DNA from: Psychrobacter sp. 4Bb
Lineage (GTDB): Bacteria; Pseudomonadota; Gammaproteobacteria; Pseudomonadales; Moraxellaceae
Direction: 5' to 3'
DNA: 64,000 nucleotides
Assembly: GCF_002836735.1 (NCBI RefSeq)
Contig: NZ_PJAS01000075.1
Span: forward strand, 62,001 to 126,000
A program made the position numbers and the translations under genes. Shown here in pieces: positions 1-9,806 of this stretch. The number at the start of each line of letters is the position of its first letter. The first letter of the stretch is position 1. The notes under the pieces were generated by a model that was not told the DNA's origin, ran no database searches, and saw nothing but the letters and a program-made list of their open reading frames with translations.

Positions 1-1
1 G

Positions 2-253
2 TTCTTGATTGGACAAGCTGCAGAGGGTTATATCCTGCAGCCGTTACTCTTAGGTGATAAGATTGGTCTATCGCCATTGTGGGTCATATTTGCCGTATTG
101 GCAGGTGCCAGTCTATTAGGTTTTGTCGGTATGCTAATCGCCTTGCCAGTGTCCGCTGTCTTGAATGTCCTGTTCCGCCATTTATACAACTATTATCGAA
201 CGACTGACTTTTATAAAGGCCGTAAACAACTGGCATTGTTTGAAAAAAGATAA
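2..253 (+). CDS. AI-2E family transporter (PerM-like), C-terminal part only
   Basis: The reading frame is open from the first bases of the window, so the gene starts upstream and only about 83 C-terminal residues are seen. The visible part has the typical end of AI-2E/PerM-family permeases: a Gln-x(8)-Gln-Pro-Leu segment (Q-AAEGYILQ-PLLLG), a hydrophobic helix rich in Gly and Ala, then a helix ending in VSAVLNVLFRHLYNYY and a short charged tail. Such permeases often lie just before hda in gammaproteobacteria, which fits here. The substrate cannot be told from the fragment. Confidence 0.8.
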   Translation, partial: FLIGQAAEGYILQPLLLGDKIGLSPLWVIFAVLAGASLLGFVGMLIALPVSAVLNVLFRHLYNYYRTTDFYKGRKQLALFEKR

Positions 254-330
254 TTATCTTATTATTGAATACACTAGATAAAGATTGCTATGTAATATTA
301 AGATAGGAACGCAATGATTGATAAGGCTTA

Positions 331-495
331 ATGGGTAAAAGACTTGTCAGTCATTTTGTAAATATGTTATATATAGGCGCAGTGTTGATAGTATCAACCG
401 TTTTGGTACCAGTTTTGCTAACGTTGTTTTCGACAAAGCGACTGACCGATTTTTGCAAAGGCTATAGGGTCATTACTTACAGCTGTATCGGCTAG
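331..495 (+). CDS. possible 54-residue single-span membrane peptide
   Basis: The 328-base spacer before hda holds one small open frame starting with ATG after AAGGCTTA. The peptide starts MGKRLVSHFVNML, continues with a hydrophobic stretch (roughly residues 11-35) and ends in a basic and polar tail. It resembles no family I know. It could be a small membrane protein or chance. No terminator or clear promoter is visible in the spacer. Confidence 0.22.
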   Translation: MGKRLVSHFVNMLYIGAVLIVSTVLVPVLLTLFSTKRLTDFCKGYRVITYSCIG

Positions 496-581
496 TATTG
501 ACAGTAATGAATACAGCTCAAAGTAACCTATCTTTTCTATTATATTTTTCCATTGCACTACGCAACACGAGTTGATGATTC

Positions 582-1385
582 ATGGCAGAAGCACAGCTAA
601 GTCTCAATCTGGACATTAAGCATGATGCAAGTCTCAGCGACTTTGCCGGTCCCGGTTGGATGTCGATTATTGATGCAGTACGGCAGTTACATGTCGGCCT
701 GATCGGTCAACTATATCTGTTTGGTAGCCCTGCTACAGGTAAGTCTCATTTGCTGTCTGCTATTTGCGAGTCGTTTATCGAGATGGACAAATCGGCTATC
801 TGTTTGTCGCTTAATGAGCTGATTCATACAGATGTCCACGTACTATCCTCTTTAGAAAACTTTGATCTGATTGCCATCGATGATTTGGAAGTGCTTGAGC
901 AAAGCAGTCAGTGGCAAGAAGCTTTATTTCACCTGATCAATCGTAGCCGAGAAGGACAGCGCCAGTTATTGTTTGCCGCTAATAAACCAGCTGATGGTTT
1001 GCCGTTCCAGTTAAGAGATTTAATGACTCGCTTGGCACAAGCACCGACCTTTAAAGTACCTACTGGGCATGATTTGGCAGACAGACAAGCATTGTTACAG
1101 TCTATTTTGCGTCGGCGCGGATGGCAGTTTGACGATCGAATTATTGATCACTTACTAACTGATGGACCGCATCGTATCGGTGCGATGATGGAAGTACTTA
1201 ATTATATTCAACCAATGTTTTCTAACCTTGGTCGCAGTAATATCTCAAAAGCTGTAATAAGCGATGCTCTACGTACCATTGATGAGCAAACGCTTGCAGC
1301 GGAGCTGGCAGATATCGCTCAAGAGACGCAAGTAAATAACGATATGCCTGATCAGGACCAACATACGATGCCACTTGATTTTTAG
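582..1385 (+). CDS. hda: DnaA regulatory inactivator Hda
   Basis: AAA+ protein related to DnaA domain III. Family role: bound to the DNA-loaded sliding clamp, it stimulates ATP hydrolysis by DnaA and so prevents re-initiation of replication. Seen here: an N-terminal clamp-binding motif QLSLNL (residues 5-10), Walker A GSPATGKS (48-55), Walker B LIAIDD (96-101) and a sensor-type Arg region around LMTRLAQ. There is no DnaA-type C-terminal DNA-binding domain. At 267 residues it is somewhat longer than the E. coli protein because of an acidic, Gln-rich tail after about residue 235. Its place after an AI-2E permease gene matches other gammaproteobacteria. Confidence 0.88.
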   Translation: MAEAQLSLNLDIKHDASLSDFAGPGWMSIIDAVRQLHVGLIGQLYLFGSPATGKSHLLSAICESFIEMDKSAICLSLNELIHTDVHVLSSLENFDLIAIDDLEVLEQSSQWQEALFHLINRSREGQRQLLFAANKPADGLPFQLRDLMTRLAQAPTFKVPTGHDLADRQALLQSILRRRGWQFDDRIIDHLLTDGPHRIGAMMEVLNYIQPMFSNLGRSNISKAVISDALRTIDEQTLAAELADIAQETQVNNDMPDQDQHTMPLDF

Positions 1386-1473
1386 CAGCAAGACTTCTGG
1401 CAGTAAAAAAACCAATTACCGTAAGAACACGAATCTTTTGTCCAACTCGCTTTTACTATTAATGGAATAACTT

Positions 1474-2178
1474 ATGAAATCGAATACTTTTTTGCTAAAG
1501 AAATTAACGATAGGCACGTTGTTGGTGGGGGCTGCCTCGGTTTCTATGTTGTCACAGGCAGCAGTGACTCTACAGGTTGATGACCATATCAAAGTAACTG
1601 CTATTAATGGGCAGGAAATTCAGCAGAGCGCTTTTCAGCCGCTGCAAAAAACATTTACGTTACAGCCTGGACAACATGCTATTACTGCTAAGTATGACCG
1701 TTTATATAACTTGCGTCGTGATGAGCATGATTATTTGCGTTCAGGTAATGTCAGTGTGACGGCACAATTGGCCGACAATCAAACATATCGTTTGACTATG
1801 CCTGACCAACCAGAAGGTTATGAAGCTGCTAGAGAGTATGCCAAGCAGCCTACGCTCGCTGTGCAACAAAACAATACTGTCATTGCTAGCCAGCAAAGTA
1901 TGGCCGGTAACCAAGGCGGACTATTTTCAGGCCTTGGTAAAGCACTGGGCGGCGTGTTCGGCGGTGCAGGTGATGCAGAGCTACAGAACCAACGTGCTAT
2001 TGCCTCTTTAGATCAACCAGTAGTGAATTCTACTAGCAACGTCAATACTGGCACGACCACTGTTAAGCAAGCTACTAGCTTAAACACTTCTACTAGTACG
2101 CTAGATACGTTTATGCAAGTTTGGCTACAAGCCACGCCTGCTGAACGTGAAAAAATGCGTCAATGGATCGAAAAATAA
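1474..2178 (+). CDS. DUF2057 (YccT-like) periplasmic protein
   Basis: The 234-residue protein starts with a cleavable Sec signal (MKSNTFLLKKLTIGTLLVGAA, cleavage probably after SQA-A near residue 29-30). The mature N-terminal half (VTLQVDDHIKVTAINGQEI, then PGQHAITAKYDRLY) is the pattern of DUF2057. E. coli YccT/CsgI of this family is a periplasmic curli modulator; no function can be assigned here. The second half is Gly-rich (residues about 148-170), then Ser/Thr/Asn-rich, and ends with a short helix. GGAAT stands 7 bases before the ATG. A strong terminator follows. Confidence 0.75.
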   Translation: MKSNTFLLKKLTIGTLLVGAASVSMLSQAAVTLQVDDHIKVTAINGQEIQQSAFQPLQKTFTLQPGQHAITAKYDRLYNLRRDEHDYLRSGNVSVTAQLADNQTYRLTMPDQPEGYEAAREYAKQPTLAVQQNNTVIASQQSMAGNQGGLFSGLGKALGGVFGGAGDAELQNQRAIASLDQPVVNSTSNVNTGTTTVKQATSLNTSTSTLDTFMQVWLQATPAEREKMRQWIEK

Positions 2179-2200
2179 ATCAGTCTTCTCTAAAAGATTG

Positions 2201-2240
2201 ACAATAAAAAAGCACCTAATTAGGTGCTTTTTTATTGTTT
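2201..2240. terminator. bidirectional terminator between DUF2057 gene and dps
   Basis: A near-perfect palindrome, AAAAAAGCACCTAATTAGG continuing TGCTTTTTT, has A-runs on one side and T-runs on the other, so it can end both the plus-strand DUF2057 transcript and the convergent dps transcript. Confidence 0.85.
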
Positions 2241-2296
2241 AAAACTTGATACTCATTAGGCTTATTAAAATTCAGCCTAGTAAAATCTAACGATTC

Positions 2297-2782
2297 TTAA
2301 CCCAAAAATGCGTTGTACATCCATACCAGTTTTTCTTGCTCTTGTACGTAGGCATCGACTAAGTCAGCTGAACCTTGGTCTTCGCTCTCTTCTGCTAACG
2401 CTGATACTTGGCGTTGCTCTGCAATTAACGCTTGTAAGCCAGTGACTACGCCTTTGACACAGCTTGTGCCATCTTTGACGTTTTTGTCTTCACTAATACT
2501 AGTATGCTGCATAAAATCGCTATAAGCGTGAAGTGGTGTACCACCCAACGTCAAAATACGCTCAGCGATTTCATCAATTTGTAATTGTAGTGACGTATAT
2601 AGCTCTTCAAATTGTGGATGCAAAGTAAAGAAATGCTCACCTTTTACATTCCAGTGATAGCCACGTACGTTTAGATAAAACACGTGATACGTCGATAGTA
2701 GGTTGTTCAACTTGGCGATGACTTCGCTCATGTCTGCTTTTTCTAGACCGATCTGGTTAGTAGCATTGTTAGAATTGCTCAT
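2297..2782 (-). CDS. dps: Dps-family ferritin-like DNA-protection protein
   Basis: Dodecameric mini-ferritin that oxidises Fe(II) with H2O2 and stores iron, protecting DNA. Seen: the inter-subunit ferroxidase ligands in the expected spacing, H43 (in YHWNVKG), H55, E59 (Asp in many homologues), D70 and E74 (IDEIAER). The length, 161 residues, is normal. The first 18 residues are short and polar with few basic residues, so direct DNA binding through an N-terminal tail is doubtful. AAGGA stands 8 bases before the ATG. The 265-base AT-rich spacer upstream should contain its promoter; I could not single out an OxyR or Fur site. Confidence 0.93.
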   Translation of the reverse strand: MSNSNNATNQIGLEKADMSEVIAKLNNLLSTYHVFYLNVRGYHWNVKGEHFFTLHPQFEELYTSLQLQIDEIAERILTLGGTPLHAYSDFMQHTSISEDKNVKDGTSCVKGVVTGLQALIAEQRQVSALAEESEDQGSADLVDAYVQEQEKLVWMYNAFLG

Positions 2783-3047
2783 AGTATTGTCCTTATAGTG
2801 TGAGTGTAGTTATATGATAATAAATAAAGAAGAATAAAGACTCTAATCAATTGAAATACAGCGAAAATACTTTAGTTTTTATCTGTACCTATCAATATAA
2901 ACTCTATCTCTTCCTTTGATGCTTATAATAATAGCAAACTATTATTAATAAGTTAAATTTAATAAATACAATTTTACGATTGGTTTTATAAAACTAAAAC
3001 CAAATCTCTCTACTATTTTTCTAAACGATAGAGAGACCTCATTACAT

Positions 3048-3707
3048 TTACGCTGGTGGCTGCAAGTTTTCAGGATTTAAGCCTTTAACGGGAACCACTT
3101 CTTGTAAATGTTGACGTATCGTATCGATAGGAAACTTCTGTGCTTGCAAGCGTTTCGGTACGATTTGGCTACCTTGCTGACCTTTTAGCTCAAACATCAT
3201 AAAGATATAGTCGTCAGTCTCATCCCAGCTCTTGATAGAGGTCCAAGGAATAACCGCTTGCTGAGTTGCGCCTGCACGCATTTGCATACCGCGCATTTGC
3301 GAGTTTTTCATCATATCAGGCTGGTTGCTTGGCATCGCCATGACTAGACCATGCTTTTGTACACCTAACTTCATTTGGCGCATTTCATCTGGCATCTCTT
3401 GGTCGGCCACTTGTTTGTCAAACTCTCTTTTTACGTACCATTTAAAACCTAAAGTACGCGCCAATAGATATATCACCACACCAACCAGCATTAACCAAAA
3501 TATAATGGTTGAATAGCCTGTTACAAAGATAAGTCCTGCAATAGCAAGTACCACAACCACTGCCATGATGATCCACTCTTTGGTCTTAAAGCTTGATAAA
3601 CCAAAAGACGGGCTGGCACTGGCAAACAGTTCATACTGTGCTTGGTGAAATTCAGCCTCAGTCAGGTTTAAGGCGACAGGTTGGAGCGTGTAGGGGTACA
3701 GGGCCAT
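3048..3707 (-). CDS. YcxB-like membrane protein
   Basis: A 219-residue protein with an N-terminal polar stretch (YPYTLQPVALNLTEAEFHQAQ), two adjacent membrane helices (about residues 46-65 and 67-86), then a cytoplasmic domain with a PWTSIKSWDETDDYIFMMFE segment, the signature region of the YcxB-like C-terminal domain (PF14317). Residues 120-150 are Met- and Gln-rich. Function is unknown for the family. It is monocistronic, with its own spacers on both sides. Confidence 0.6.
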   Translation of the reverse strand: MALYPYTLQPVALNLTEAEFHQAQYELFASASPSFGLSSFKTKEWIIMAVVVVLAIAGLIFVTGYSTIIFWLMLVGVVIYLLARTLGFKWYVKREFDKQVADQEMPDEMRQMKLGVQKHGLVMAMPSNQPDMMKNSQMRGMQMRAGATQQAVIPWTSIKSWDETDDYIFMMFELKGQQGSQIVPKRLQAQKFPIDTIRQHLQEVVPVKGLNPENLQPPA

Positions 3708-4205
3708 AAAGGTTTCTCAAATACTTATATTAAAAGCGTTGGATTAAAACTGCCAAAGCGAAGCAGCGATGCTGTACTTGGCTAGAAGTGAATAAAGGTA
3801 TGCGCTTATCTTACCGAAAAGTACTCCTAAATGAAACATATAAGCAAGACTGTTCACGGATAGATGTCATATTAATGACGTAGTTTACGCTCTATACTCA
3901 GCTTACTAAGACTAGACGAAAGCAAAAGTGAGAAAGTAAAAACAGAATAACTTGTGATAAGTGATTAGCACAATGAACAAAAGCTGGTGAAAGTCAGCCA
4001 AAAACAGTGAAAAGCAGTCAAAGACATCCAAAACATGGTCAAATCTGCCGTGTCTTGGTATTATAGCGACTACAAGATATGTTGATATAAAACATAACGT
4101 CATAGCCAGTTATCACAAAGACCGTGATAGCGATACGCTAGGCAATTACCCTATTAATAATACTTTTAAACCTTTTACTCACCTTTAGTGTTACAGGCAA
4201 CTACT
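3708..4205. other. 498-base spacer before serS
   Basis: No gene is supported. The centre (about 3900-4060) is purine-rich with repeated AAAG/AAAC and GTCA words. It carries no recognisable T-box or hairpin leader. It must hold the serS promoter and that of the divergent YcxB-like gene. Confidence 0.5.
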
Positions 4206-5492
4206 ATGATTGATCCGAAACTCTTACGCGGCGATTTAAGCGACCTACAGCAGCAGCTAGCCACCCGTGGCTATGAGCTTGATATGGAGTTCTGGCAGAC
4301 GATTGAAAACGAGCGTAAGTCTCTACAAGTCAAAACCGAAGAGTTGCAATCGCGCCGTAATGCTGGTGCAAAGCAAGTAGGTGCCCTAAAAAAATCAGGC
4401 GAAGATGCCAGTGAGCTATTGGCTGAGATGCAAAGCGTTAGCGGTGAGATTAAAGCTGCTGAAGACGAGCTACGTACGCTACAAGAGCGTATCACTCAAG
4501 CGGCTTTGCAAATTCCGAATATTCCGGCGGCGGATGTACCAGTCGGTACGTCAGAAGACGATAACGTAGAAGTGCGCAAATGGGGCACGCCGCGTGAGTT
4601 TGATTTTGAAATTCAAGATCATACGCATATCGGTGAGACGCTTGGTATGCTGGACTTTGAAGCAGCGACTAAGTTAACTGGTAGCCGTTTTAACGTGCTT
4701 AAAGGGCAATTGGCGCAAATGCATCGCGCACTAATTCAATTTATGTTGAACACGCACACGATGAAGTACGGTTATCTTGAGACCTATGTACCTTATATCG
4801 TTAATAGCGATAGTCTAAAGGGTACGGGTCAGTTGCCTAAGTTTGAAGATGATTTGTTTAAGCTGAGCAATCACACGAATAATGATGAGATGGATTTTTA
4901 CCTTATTCCAACCGCTGAAGTGCCAATGACCAACTTGGTACGCGGCGAGCGTTTGGATATTAAAGAGCTACCGCTAAAATTCACCGCGCATACGCCATGT
5001 TTCCGCAGTGAAGCGGGCTCACACGGGCGTGATACTCGCGGCTTGATTCGTCAGCATCAGTTTGAAAAAGTTGAGATGGTCAATATTGCTACGGCTGAGC
5101 AGTCTGATGAATTGCTTGAGGCAATGACTGGACAAGCTGAATATATCTTGCAGCAGTTGAACCTACCATACCGCACGGTACAGTTATGTACAGGTGATAT
5201 GGGTTTCGCAGCCCAAAAGACCTATGACATCGAAGTATGGCTACCAAGCCAAGATACCTATCGTGAAATCTCTAGCTGCTCTAACTGTGGTGATTTCCAA
5301 GCGCGCCGTATGGGTACTCGTGTCAAAGATGGCAAACAAACTAGCTTGGCTCATACTTTGAACGGTTCGGGTTTGGCGGTTGGTCGTACGCTACTAGCAG
5401 TGATGGAAAATCATCAAAACGCTGATGGCAGCATTACGATTCCAGAAGTATTGCGTCCGTTTATGGGCGGTGCTGAGACTATTTCAGTTTAA
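4206..5492 (+). CDS. serS: seryl-tRNA synthetase
   Basis: Class II aminoacyl-tRNA synthetase that charges tRNA-Ser (and tRNA-Sec where present). Seen: the N-terminal long coiled-coil arm (residues about 28-105, heptads of charged residues), the serine-binding TAE motif (236-238), motif 2 starting at FRSE (266-269) and continuing through the Gly-rich RDTRGL loop, and motif 3 GSGLAVGRT (387-395). At 428 residues it has the usual length. I chose ATG 4206 because MIDPKLLR is the conserved start and AGG lies 8 bases before it; a GTG six codons upstream (4188) has no such support. Confidence 0.96.
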   Translation: MIDPKLLRGDLSDLQQQLATRGYELDMEFWQTIENERKSLQVKTEELQSRRNAGAKQVGALKKSGEDASELLAEMQSVSGEIKAAEDELRTLQERITQAALQIPNIPAADVPVGTSEDDNVEVRKWGTPREFDFEIQDHTHIGETLGMLDFEAATKLTGSRFNVLKGQLAQMHRALIQFMLNTHTMKYGYLETYVPYIVNSDSLKGTGQLPKFEDDLFKLSNHTNNDEMDFYLIPTAEVPMTNLVRGERLDIKELPLKFTAHTPCFRSEAGSHGRDTRGLIRQHQFEKVEMVNIATAEQSDELLEAMTGQAEYILQQLNLPYRTVQLCTGDMGFAAQKTYDIEVWLPSQDTYREISSCSNCGDFQARRMGTRVKDGKQTSLAHTLNGSGLAVGRTLLAVMENHQNADGSITIPEVLRPFMGGAETISV

Positions 5493-5787
5493 TAAATTGA
5501 CTATAAGTAATGAGCTGCTTGTCACTTAGGTCACTCGCAGCTTGTTGTTTATAACTTAAATCAAAGATCGTTACTGCTTATCGTTTAACAAAACTGATGT
5601 GAGTCATTGCTAAATATAAACGGTCTTGTCACCGCATTTTTGGCTAGGCTCATAGCAAATATGTTAATATTGCATTTTTATTTTATAGCCTATCCGTTGA
5701 AAATGCCTGTTGTGTTTTTGATGGATTATCCTCTGAGTAAACTCTCCTCTTATCTTCATACTACTCATTCGAATATTAGGACACTCT

Positions 5788-7785
5788 ATGCCAGCTCCAA
5801 TTAGCGAACGTAAACTAGCCAATGCCATCCGTGTACTGTCGTTTGACGCGGTTCAAAAAGCCAACTCTGGACATCCGGGTGCGCCAATGGGTATGGCTGA
5901 TATTGCCGAAGTTTTGTGGCGCAAATTTTTGAAGCACAATCCAGCTGATCCTAATTGGCACAACCGTGATCGCTTTGTACTGTCAAACGGTCATGGCTCG
6001 ATGCTTGTTTATTCATTGCTACATTTATCAGGTTACGATGTGAGCGTTGATGACCTTAAAGGTTTCCGTCAGCTGCATTCAAAAACCCCAGGTCACCCTG
6101 AACTTGGTTACACGCCTGGTGTAGAAACGACGACTGGTCCACTAGGACAAGGTATTGCTAATGCCGTTGGTTTTGCAATCGCAGAAAAGACGCTAGCCGC
6201 GCAGTTCAATCGTGACGGTCATAACATCGTTGACCATCATACTTATGCGTTCTTGGGCGATGGCTGCTTGATGGAAGGTATCAGTCATGAAGTTTGCTCG
6301 CTGGCTGGCACGTTGGCGCTTGGCAAGTTGGTATTCTTCTATGATGACAATGGCATCTCAATCGATGGTAATGTCGAAGGTTGGTTCACTGACGATACCG
6401 AAGCGCGTTTTGAGTCTTACGGCTGGCAAGTGATCAAAGTTGACGGTCATGATACTGATGCAATCACGCAAGCAACGGAACAAGCAATTGCAGAAACTGC
6501 TAAGCCAAGTCTAATTATTTGTAAAACCACGATCGGTGCGGGTAGCCCGAACAAACAAGGCCTTGCGGCTAGTCATGGCGCGCCACTTGGTGATGATGAA
6601 ATTGCCTTGACTCGCGATGCACTGTCTTGGAAGCATGCCCCATTTGAATTAGATGACGAAATCTATGAAGCATGGGATGCCAAAGCCAAAGGCGACGTAC
6701 AGCAAAAGAACTGGGACGCAGACTTTGAAGCGTACAAAAAAGCCTATCCAGAGCTTGCAGCAGAACTATCACGCCGTCTCAATGGCGAGTTACCTGCTGA
6801 CTTTGCTAGCCAAGCGCAAGCGTATATTCAGCAAACGCAAGAAGCGGGTGGCGATGTCGCTAGTCGTAAAGCGAGCCAAAATGCTATCAATAGCTTGCAG
6901 CCGTTGTTGCCAGAACTATTGGGCGGTTCAGCCGATCTAGCGGGCTCAAACCTCACGCTATTTAAAGGCGCTAAAGGTATCGAAAAAGATGCTGATGGCA
7001 ACTACATCTACTACGGCGTACGCGAGTTCGGTATGACCGCGATTGCCAATGGTATCGCATTGCATGGTGGCTTCATCCCTTACGTAGCGACGTTCCTGAT
7101 GTTTATGGAGTACGCTCGTAACGCGGTACGCATGGGCGCACTGATGAAGCAGCGCGTCATCCACGTCTATACTCATGACTCTATCGGTCTGGGTGAAGAT
7201 GGCCCAACGCATCAGCCAGTTGAGCAATTGACTAGCCTACGTACTACGCCAAACCTACGTACGTGGCGTCCGTGTGATGCGACTGAATCTGCCAGCGCTT
7301 GGGTAGAAGCAATCAAGTCTGAAAACAACCCATCAGCATTGATCTTTAGCCGTCAGAGCTTGCCACATCAAGCACGTGATAGCGAGCAAGTAGCCAACAT
7401 CACCAAAGGTGGTTATGTACTTGCGAAAGAGCAGGGCGAGCTACAAGCAATCATCATCGCCACTGGTTCAGAAGTTGGCCTAGCGATGGAAGCGTATGAA
7501 AAACTAAGCGCAAATGGCGTTGGCGTCCGTGTGGTCTCTATGCCCTGTGCTGAGATTTTCGTCGAGCAAGATGCTAGCTATCGCGAAGCGGTATTGCCTG
7601 CCAATATTCGTGCTCGCGTCGCAGTAGAAGCCGCGCATGTGGATTACTGGTATAAGTTCGTTGGTCTAGATGGCAAAGTCATCGGTATGACGACTTATGG
7701 TGAATCTGCTCCTGCTAGCGACTTGTATAAAGAGTTTGGTATTACCACTGATGCTGTGGTTGAAGCGGTAAATAGTTTGGTGTAA
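5788..7785 (+). CDS. tkt: transketolase
   Basis: Thiamine-diphosphate enzyme of the non-oxidative pentose phosphate pathway, moving two-carbon ketol units between sugar phosphates. Seen: the N-terminal donor-binding segment ([13 protein letters not shown]29), H69 in SNGHGSM, the ThDP/Mg motif GDGCLMEG (157-164), the catalytic Glu in GVREFGM, and the pyrimidine-domain motifs [16 protein letters not shown]. At 665 residues it is full length. AGGACACTCT directly precedes the ATG. The gene is monocistronic and followed by its own terminator. Confidence 0.96.
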   Translation: MPAPISERKLANAIRVLSFDAVQKANSGHPGAPMGMADIAEVLWRKFLKHNPADPNWHNRDRFVLSNGHGSMLVYSLLHLSGYDVSVDDLKGFRQLHSKTPGHPELGYTPGVETTTGPLGQGIANAVGFAIAEKTLAAQFNRDGHNIVDHHTYAFLGDGCLMEGISHEVCSLAGTLALGKLVFFYDDNGISIDGNVEGWFTDDTEARFESYGWQVIKVDGHDTDAITQATEQAIAETAKPSLIICKTTIGAGSPNKQGLAASHGAPLGDDEIALTRDALSWKHAPFELDDEIYEAWDAKAKGDVQQKNWDADFEAYKKAYPELAAELSRRLNGELPADFASQAQAYIQQTQEAGGDVASRKASQNAINSLQPLLPELLGGSADLAGSNLTLFKGAKGIEKDADGNYIYYGVREFGMTAIANGIALHGGFIPYVATFLMFMEYARNAVRMGALMKQRVIHVYTHDSIGLGEDGPTHQPVEQLTSLRTTPNLRTWRPCDATESASAWVEAIKSENNPSALIFSRQSLPHQARDSEQVANITKGGYVLAKEQGELQAIIIATGSEVGLAMEAYEKLSANGVGVRVVSMPCAEIFVEQDASYREAVLPANIRARVAVEAAHVDYWYKFVGLDGKVIGMTTYGESAPASDLYKEFGITTDAVVEAVNSLV

Positions 7786-7819
7786 TAAATCTAACTTAGT
7801 TAATGTTTAAACAAAAAAG

Positions 7820-7850
7820 AGCTACCGGAGAAATCTGGTGGCTTTTTTTT
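7820..7850 (+). terminator. rho-independent terminator of tkt
   Basis: Stem AGCTACCGGA / TCTGGTGGCT with two G-U pairs and a GAAA loop, followed by T8. Confidence 0.85.
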
Positions 7851-7911
7851 GTATGGCTAATCAATATATTAAGTTGTATTATCGTATAAACTAAATGTTT
7901 AACTAGGCATT

Positions 7912-8796
7912 ATGATGATTAAAGAGCTAATTAAAGATATAAGCTACGATAAAATTTCTTTAGATCAAGCGTTAACCCGAGCTAAGCTAATTGCCTATAA
8001 AATTGATAATGATGAGTTCATAAGTTGGATAAGTAGAGAGCTAAATGGATATGATGATTTAGACATTATTCCTGAATACCGAGAATTACACTGTGACATA
8101 GTTGCTAGAGTAGAAAATCCATATAATGGTACTAGATTGGTTCCTATAGATTTGACTGAATTTGACAGAAGTATCGATGGTAATTTATATAAATTTAATT
8201 ATACATTAAGTATTTTTGGCGTTGAACAGAACTTAGAAGCTGTGAAGCATTCAAACGAGCAATATGGATATATTGATTTTCCTATTGAGATAGTAAGGGA
8301 TATAAGTAAGCTTGTTCAGCAAAATAATATATCTGCTGTAAGTAGAAAAATGCAATTTAGTCAGCTACATAATATATTAAGCATAACAAAGCAGAGGCTT
8401 TTAGATACATTGCTTGAACTAAATAAAGCTTTTCCAGATTTAGAAGATGAATATATGAACGATGATAAAAAAGATACAGCGAGTCAAATTATTACTACGT
8501 ATATCTATGGCAATAATGCAAGTTCGAACGTTGGAGTTGGCAAGGATTTCACTCAAGGTATTAGCAATAGCTATACGGAAAAAGTAGAGCAAGTACTTAA
8601 TGATTTAAGGCAGTTAGGTGTTCCAAATGAAGACATTAATGAATTAGAAGATATTATCAACAATGAGCCGGATAAAAATAAACTTGGTGCTAAGTTTCTT
8701 GCCTGGTCGTCTGCTCTCATGACAAAAGCTGTCGAAAAAGGTATAGATGTCAAAGTACCTGAGGTTTTAGATGCGATTCAAAACCTTGTAGTCTAG
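7912..8796 (+). CDS. AbiTii-domain protein (putative abortive-infection factor)
   Basis: The N-terminal 50 residues (MIKELIKDISYDKISLDQAL, then AKLIAYKIDNDEFISWISRELNGYDDL) match the AbiTii domain pattern: a helix, a short spacer, then a helix ending in W-[IL]-x-x-E-L-x-G-Y. The middle is mixed; residues about 200-215 have the IYGNNASSNVGVG segment and the C-terminal 90 residues a helical LRQLGVPNEDINELEDII unit, both usual in full-length AbiTii proteins. The family is linked by annotation to abortive infection; its mechanism is not known to me. The gene is clearly more AT-rich than tkt and has non-host-like AT-ending codons, which suggests transfer. ATG 7915 is an alternative start. The NERD gene follows after 20 bases. 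Confidence 0.75.
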   Translation: MMIKELIKDISYDKISLDQALTRAKLIAYKIDNDEFISWISRELNGYDDLDIIPEYRELHCDIVARVENPYNGTRLVPIDLTEFDRSIDGNLYKFNYTLSIFGVEQNLEAVKHSNEQYGYIDFPIEIVRDISKLVQQNNISAVSRKMQFSQLHNILSITKQRLLDTLLELNKAFPDLEDEYMNDDKKDTASQIITTYIYGNNASSNVGVGKDFTQGISNSYTEKVEQVLNDLRQLGVPNEDINELEDIINNEPDKNKLGAKFLAWSSALMTKAVEKGIDVKVPEVLDAIQNLVV

Positions 8797-8816
8797 GATA
8801 TTTAGAGTAAAAAACT

Positions 8817-9794
8817 ATGTCCCTAAAATCCACCTTTAAAGGTTTCCTCGGTGAAACCGTCATCAACGTCGCCATGTGGCTAAAGCTTGAAAAAGACATC
8901 TATCACCGTCTAAACAATGTCACTTTGCCATTAGCCAATGGTGGTAGTACGCAAATCGATCATGTTATCGTCTCCGTATATGGCATCTTTGTGATTGAAA
9001 CCAAAAACTACAAAGGTTGGATATACGGTAGCGAGAACCAAAGGCAGTGGACACAATCTTTCCCAAATGGCAGCAAATACAAATTTCAAAATCCATTGCG
9101 TCAGAACTACTTGCACATAAAGACGCTCGCTGATTTATTAGACTTGGAGCTGAGCTACTTTCATTCAATGATTGCTTTCATCGGTGAGTGCGAGCTAAAA
9201 ACCCGTGATGAGCTACCCGAACACGTGTTAACAGGTGGTATGGTGTCTTATGTGAAGAAGAAGCAAGATAAAATACTCACCGAAGACGAGGTCACATCTA
9301 TCGTCGAGCAGATCGAGAGCAATAAATTTAGCAAGTCATGGCGCACCAATCGCCAACACAAAGCCTATCTAAAAGATAAGCATAGCAATGCTAGCAAGAA
9401 TACTGATAACCCTACACTTGAACCAATAGTTAAAGAAACTGTAAGAAGAACTCCTCTAAAAAGTAGGGAAGTACATGGATGGTCTGGTCAAACTGAGATT
9501 GAATCTAGCGAGTTACCAATTGATAGTCTAAATACTCAGCAAATAATCAAACCGCATGATATGGCTGATAAGGTTTTTCTTACGCCATTTGAGATTATAG
9601 AATATGAGTCACAGGAAGAACCTGAGATACCTAAGACGGTAGAAGATAACGTTAATCTCGTCCAAACACCAACCTGTCCAAGATGTAACGGTGAGATGGT
9701 TGAACGCATCACAAAAAAAGGCGCACGCCAAGGACAGTCCTTTTATGGGTGCGCACAGTTTCCTAAATGCCGCGGTGTGGTGAATATTACTTAG
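8817..9794 (+). CDS. NERD-domain nuclease-like protein with C-terminal topoisomerase-type zinc finger
   Basis: Residues 8-120 form a nuclease-related domain (NERD): GE at 12-13, then QIDHVIVS with D48 and FVIETKNYKG with E61 and K63, i.e. the D-x12-E-x-K core of a PD-(D/E)xK-like fold, followed by NPLRQNYLHIKTL. A poorly conserved linker (about 190-280) leads to a four-cysteine zinc ribbon (C287, C290, C312, C318; CPRC...YGCAQFPKC) of the kind at the end of bacterial topoisomerase I, likely for nucleic acid binding. It probably forms an operon with the AbiTii gene. The N-terminal half has more host-like codons than its partner. The stop lies 12 bases from the convergent dppF. Confidence 0.82.
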   Translation: MSLKSTFKGFLGETVINVAMWLKLEKDIYHRLNNVTLPLANGGSTQIDHVIVSVYGIFVIETKNYKGWIYGSENQRQWTQSFPNGSKYKFQNPLRQNYLHIKTLADLLDLELSYFHSMIAFIGECELKTRDELPEHVLTGGMVSYVKKKQDKILTEDEVTSIVEQIESNKFSKSWRTNRQHKAYLKDKHSNASKNTDNPTLEPIVKETVRRTPLKSREVHGWSGQTEIESSELPIDSLNTQQIIKPHDMADKVFLTPFEIIEYESQEEPEIPKTVEDNVNLVQTPTCPRCNGEMVERITKKGARQGQSFYGCAQFPKCRGVVNIT

Positions 9795-9806
9795 CCGTTA
9801 GTCCTT

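Noticed and set aside
5514-5543. Terminator after serS from AGCTGC / GCAGCT
   Set aside because: The loop is long and the following TTGTTGTTT is a poor T-run; not convincing.
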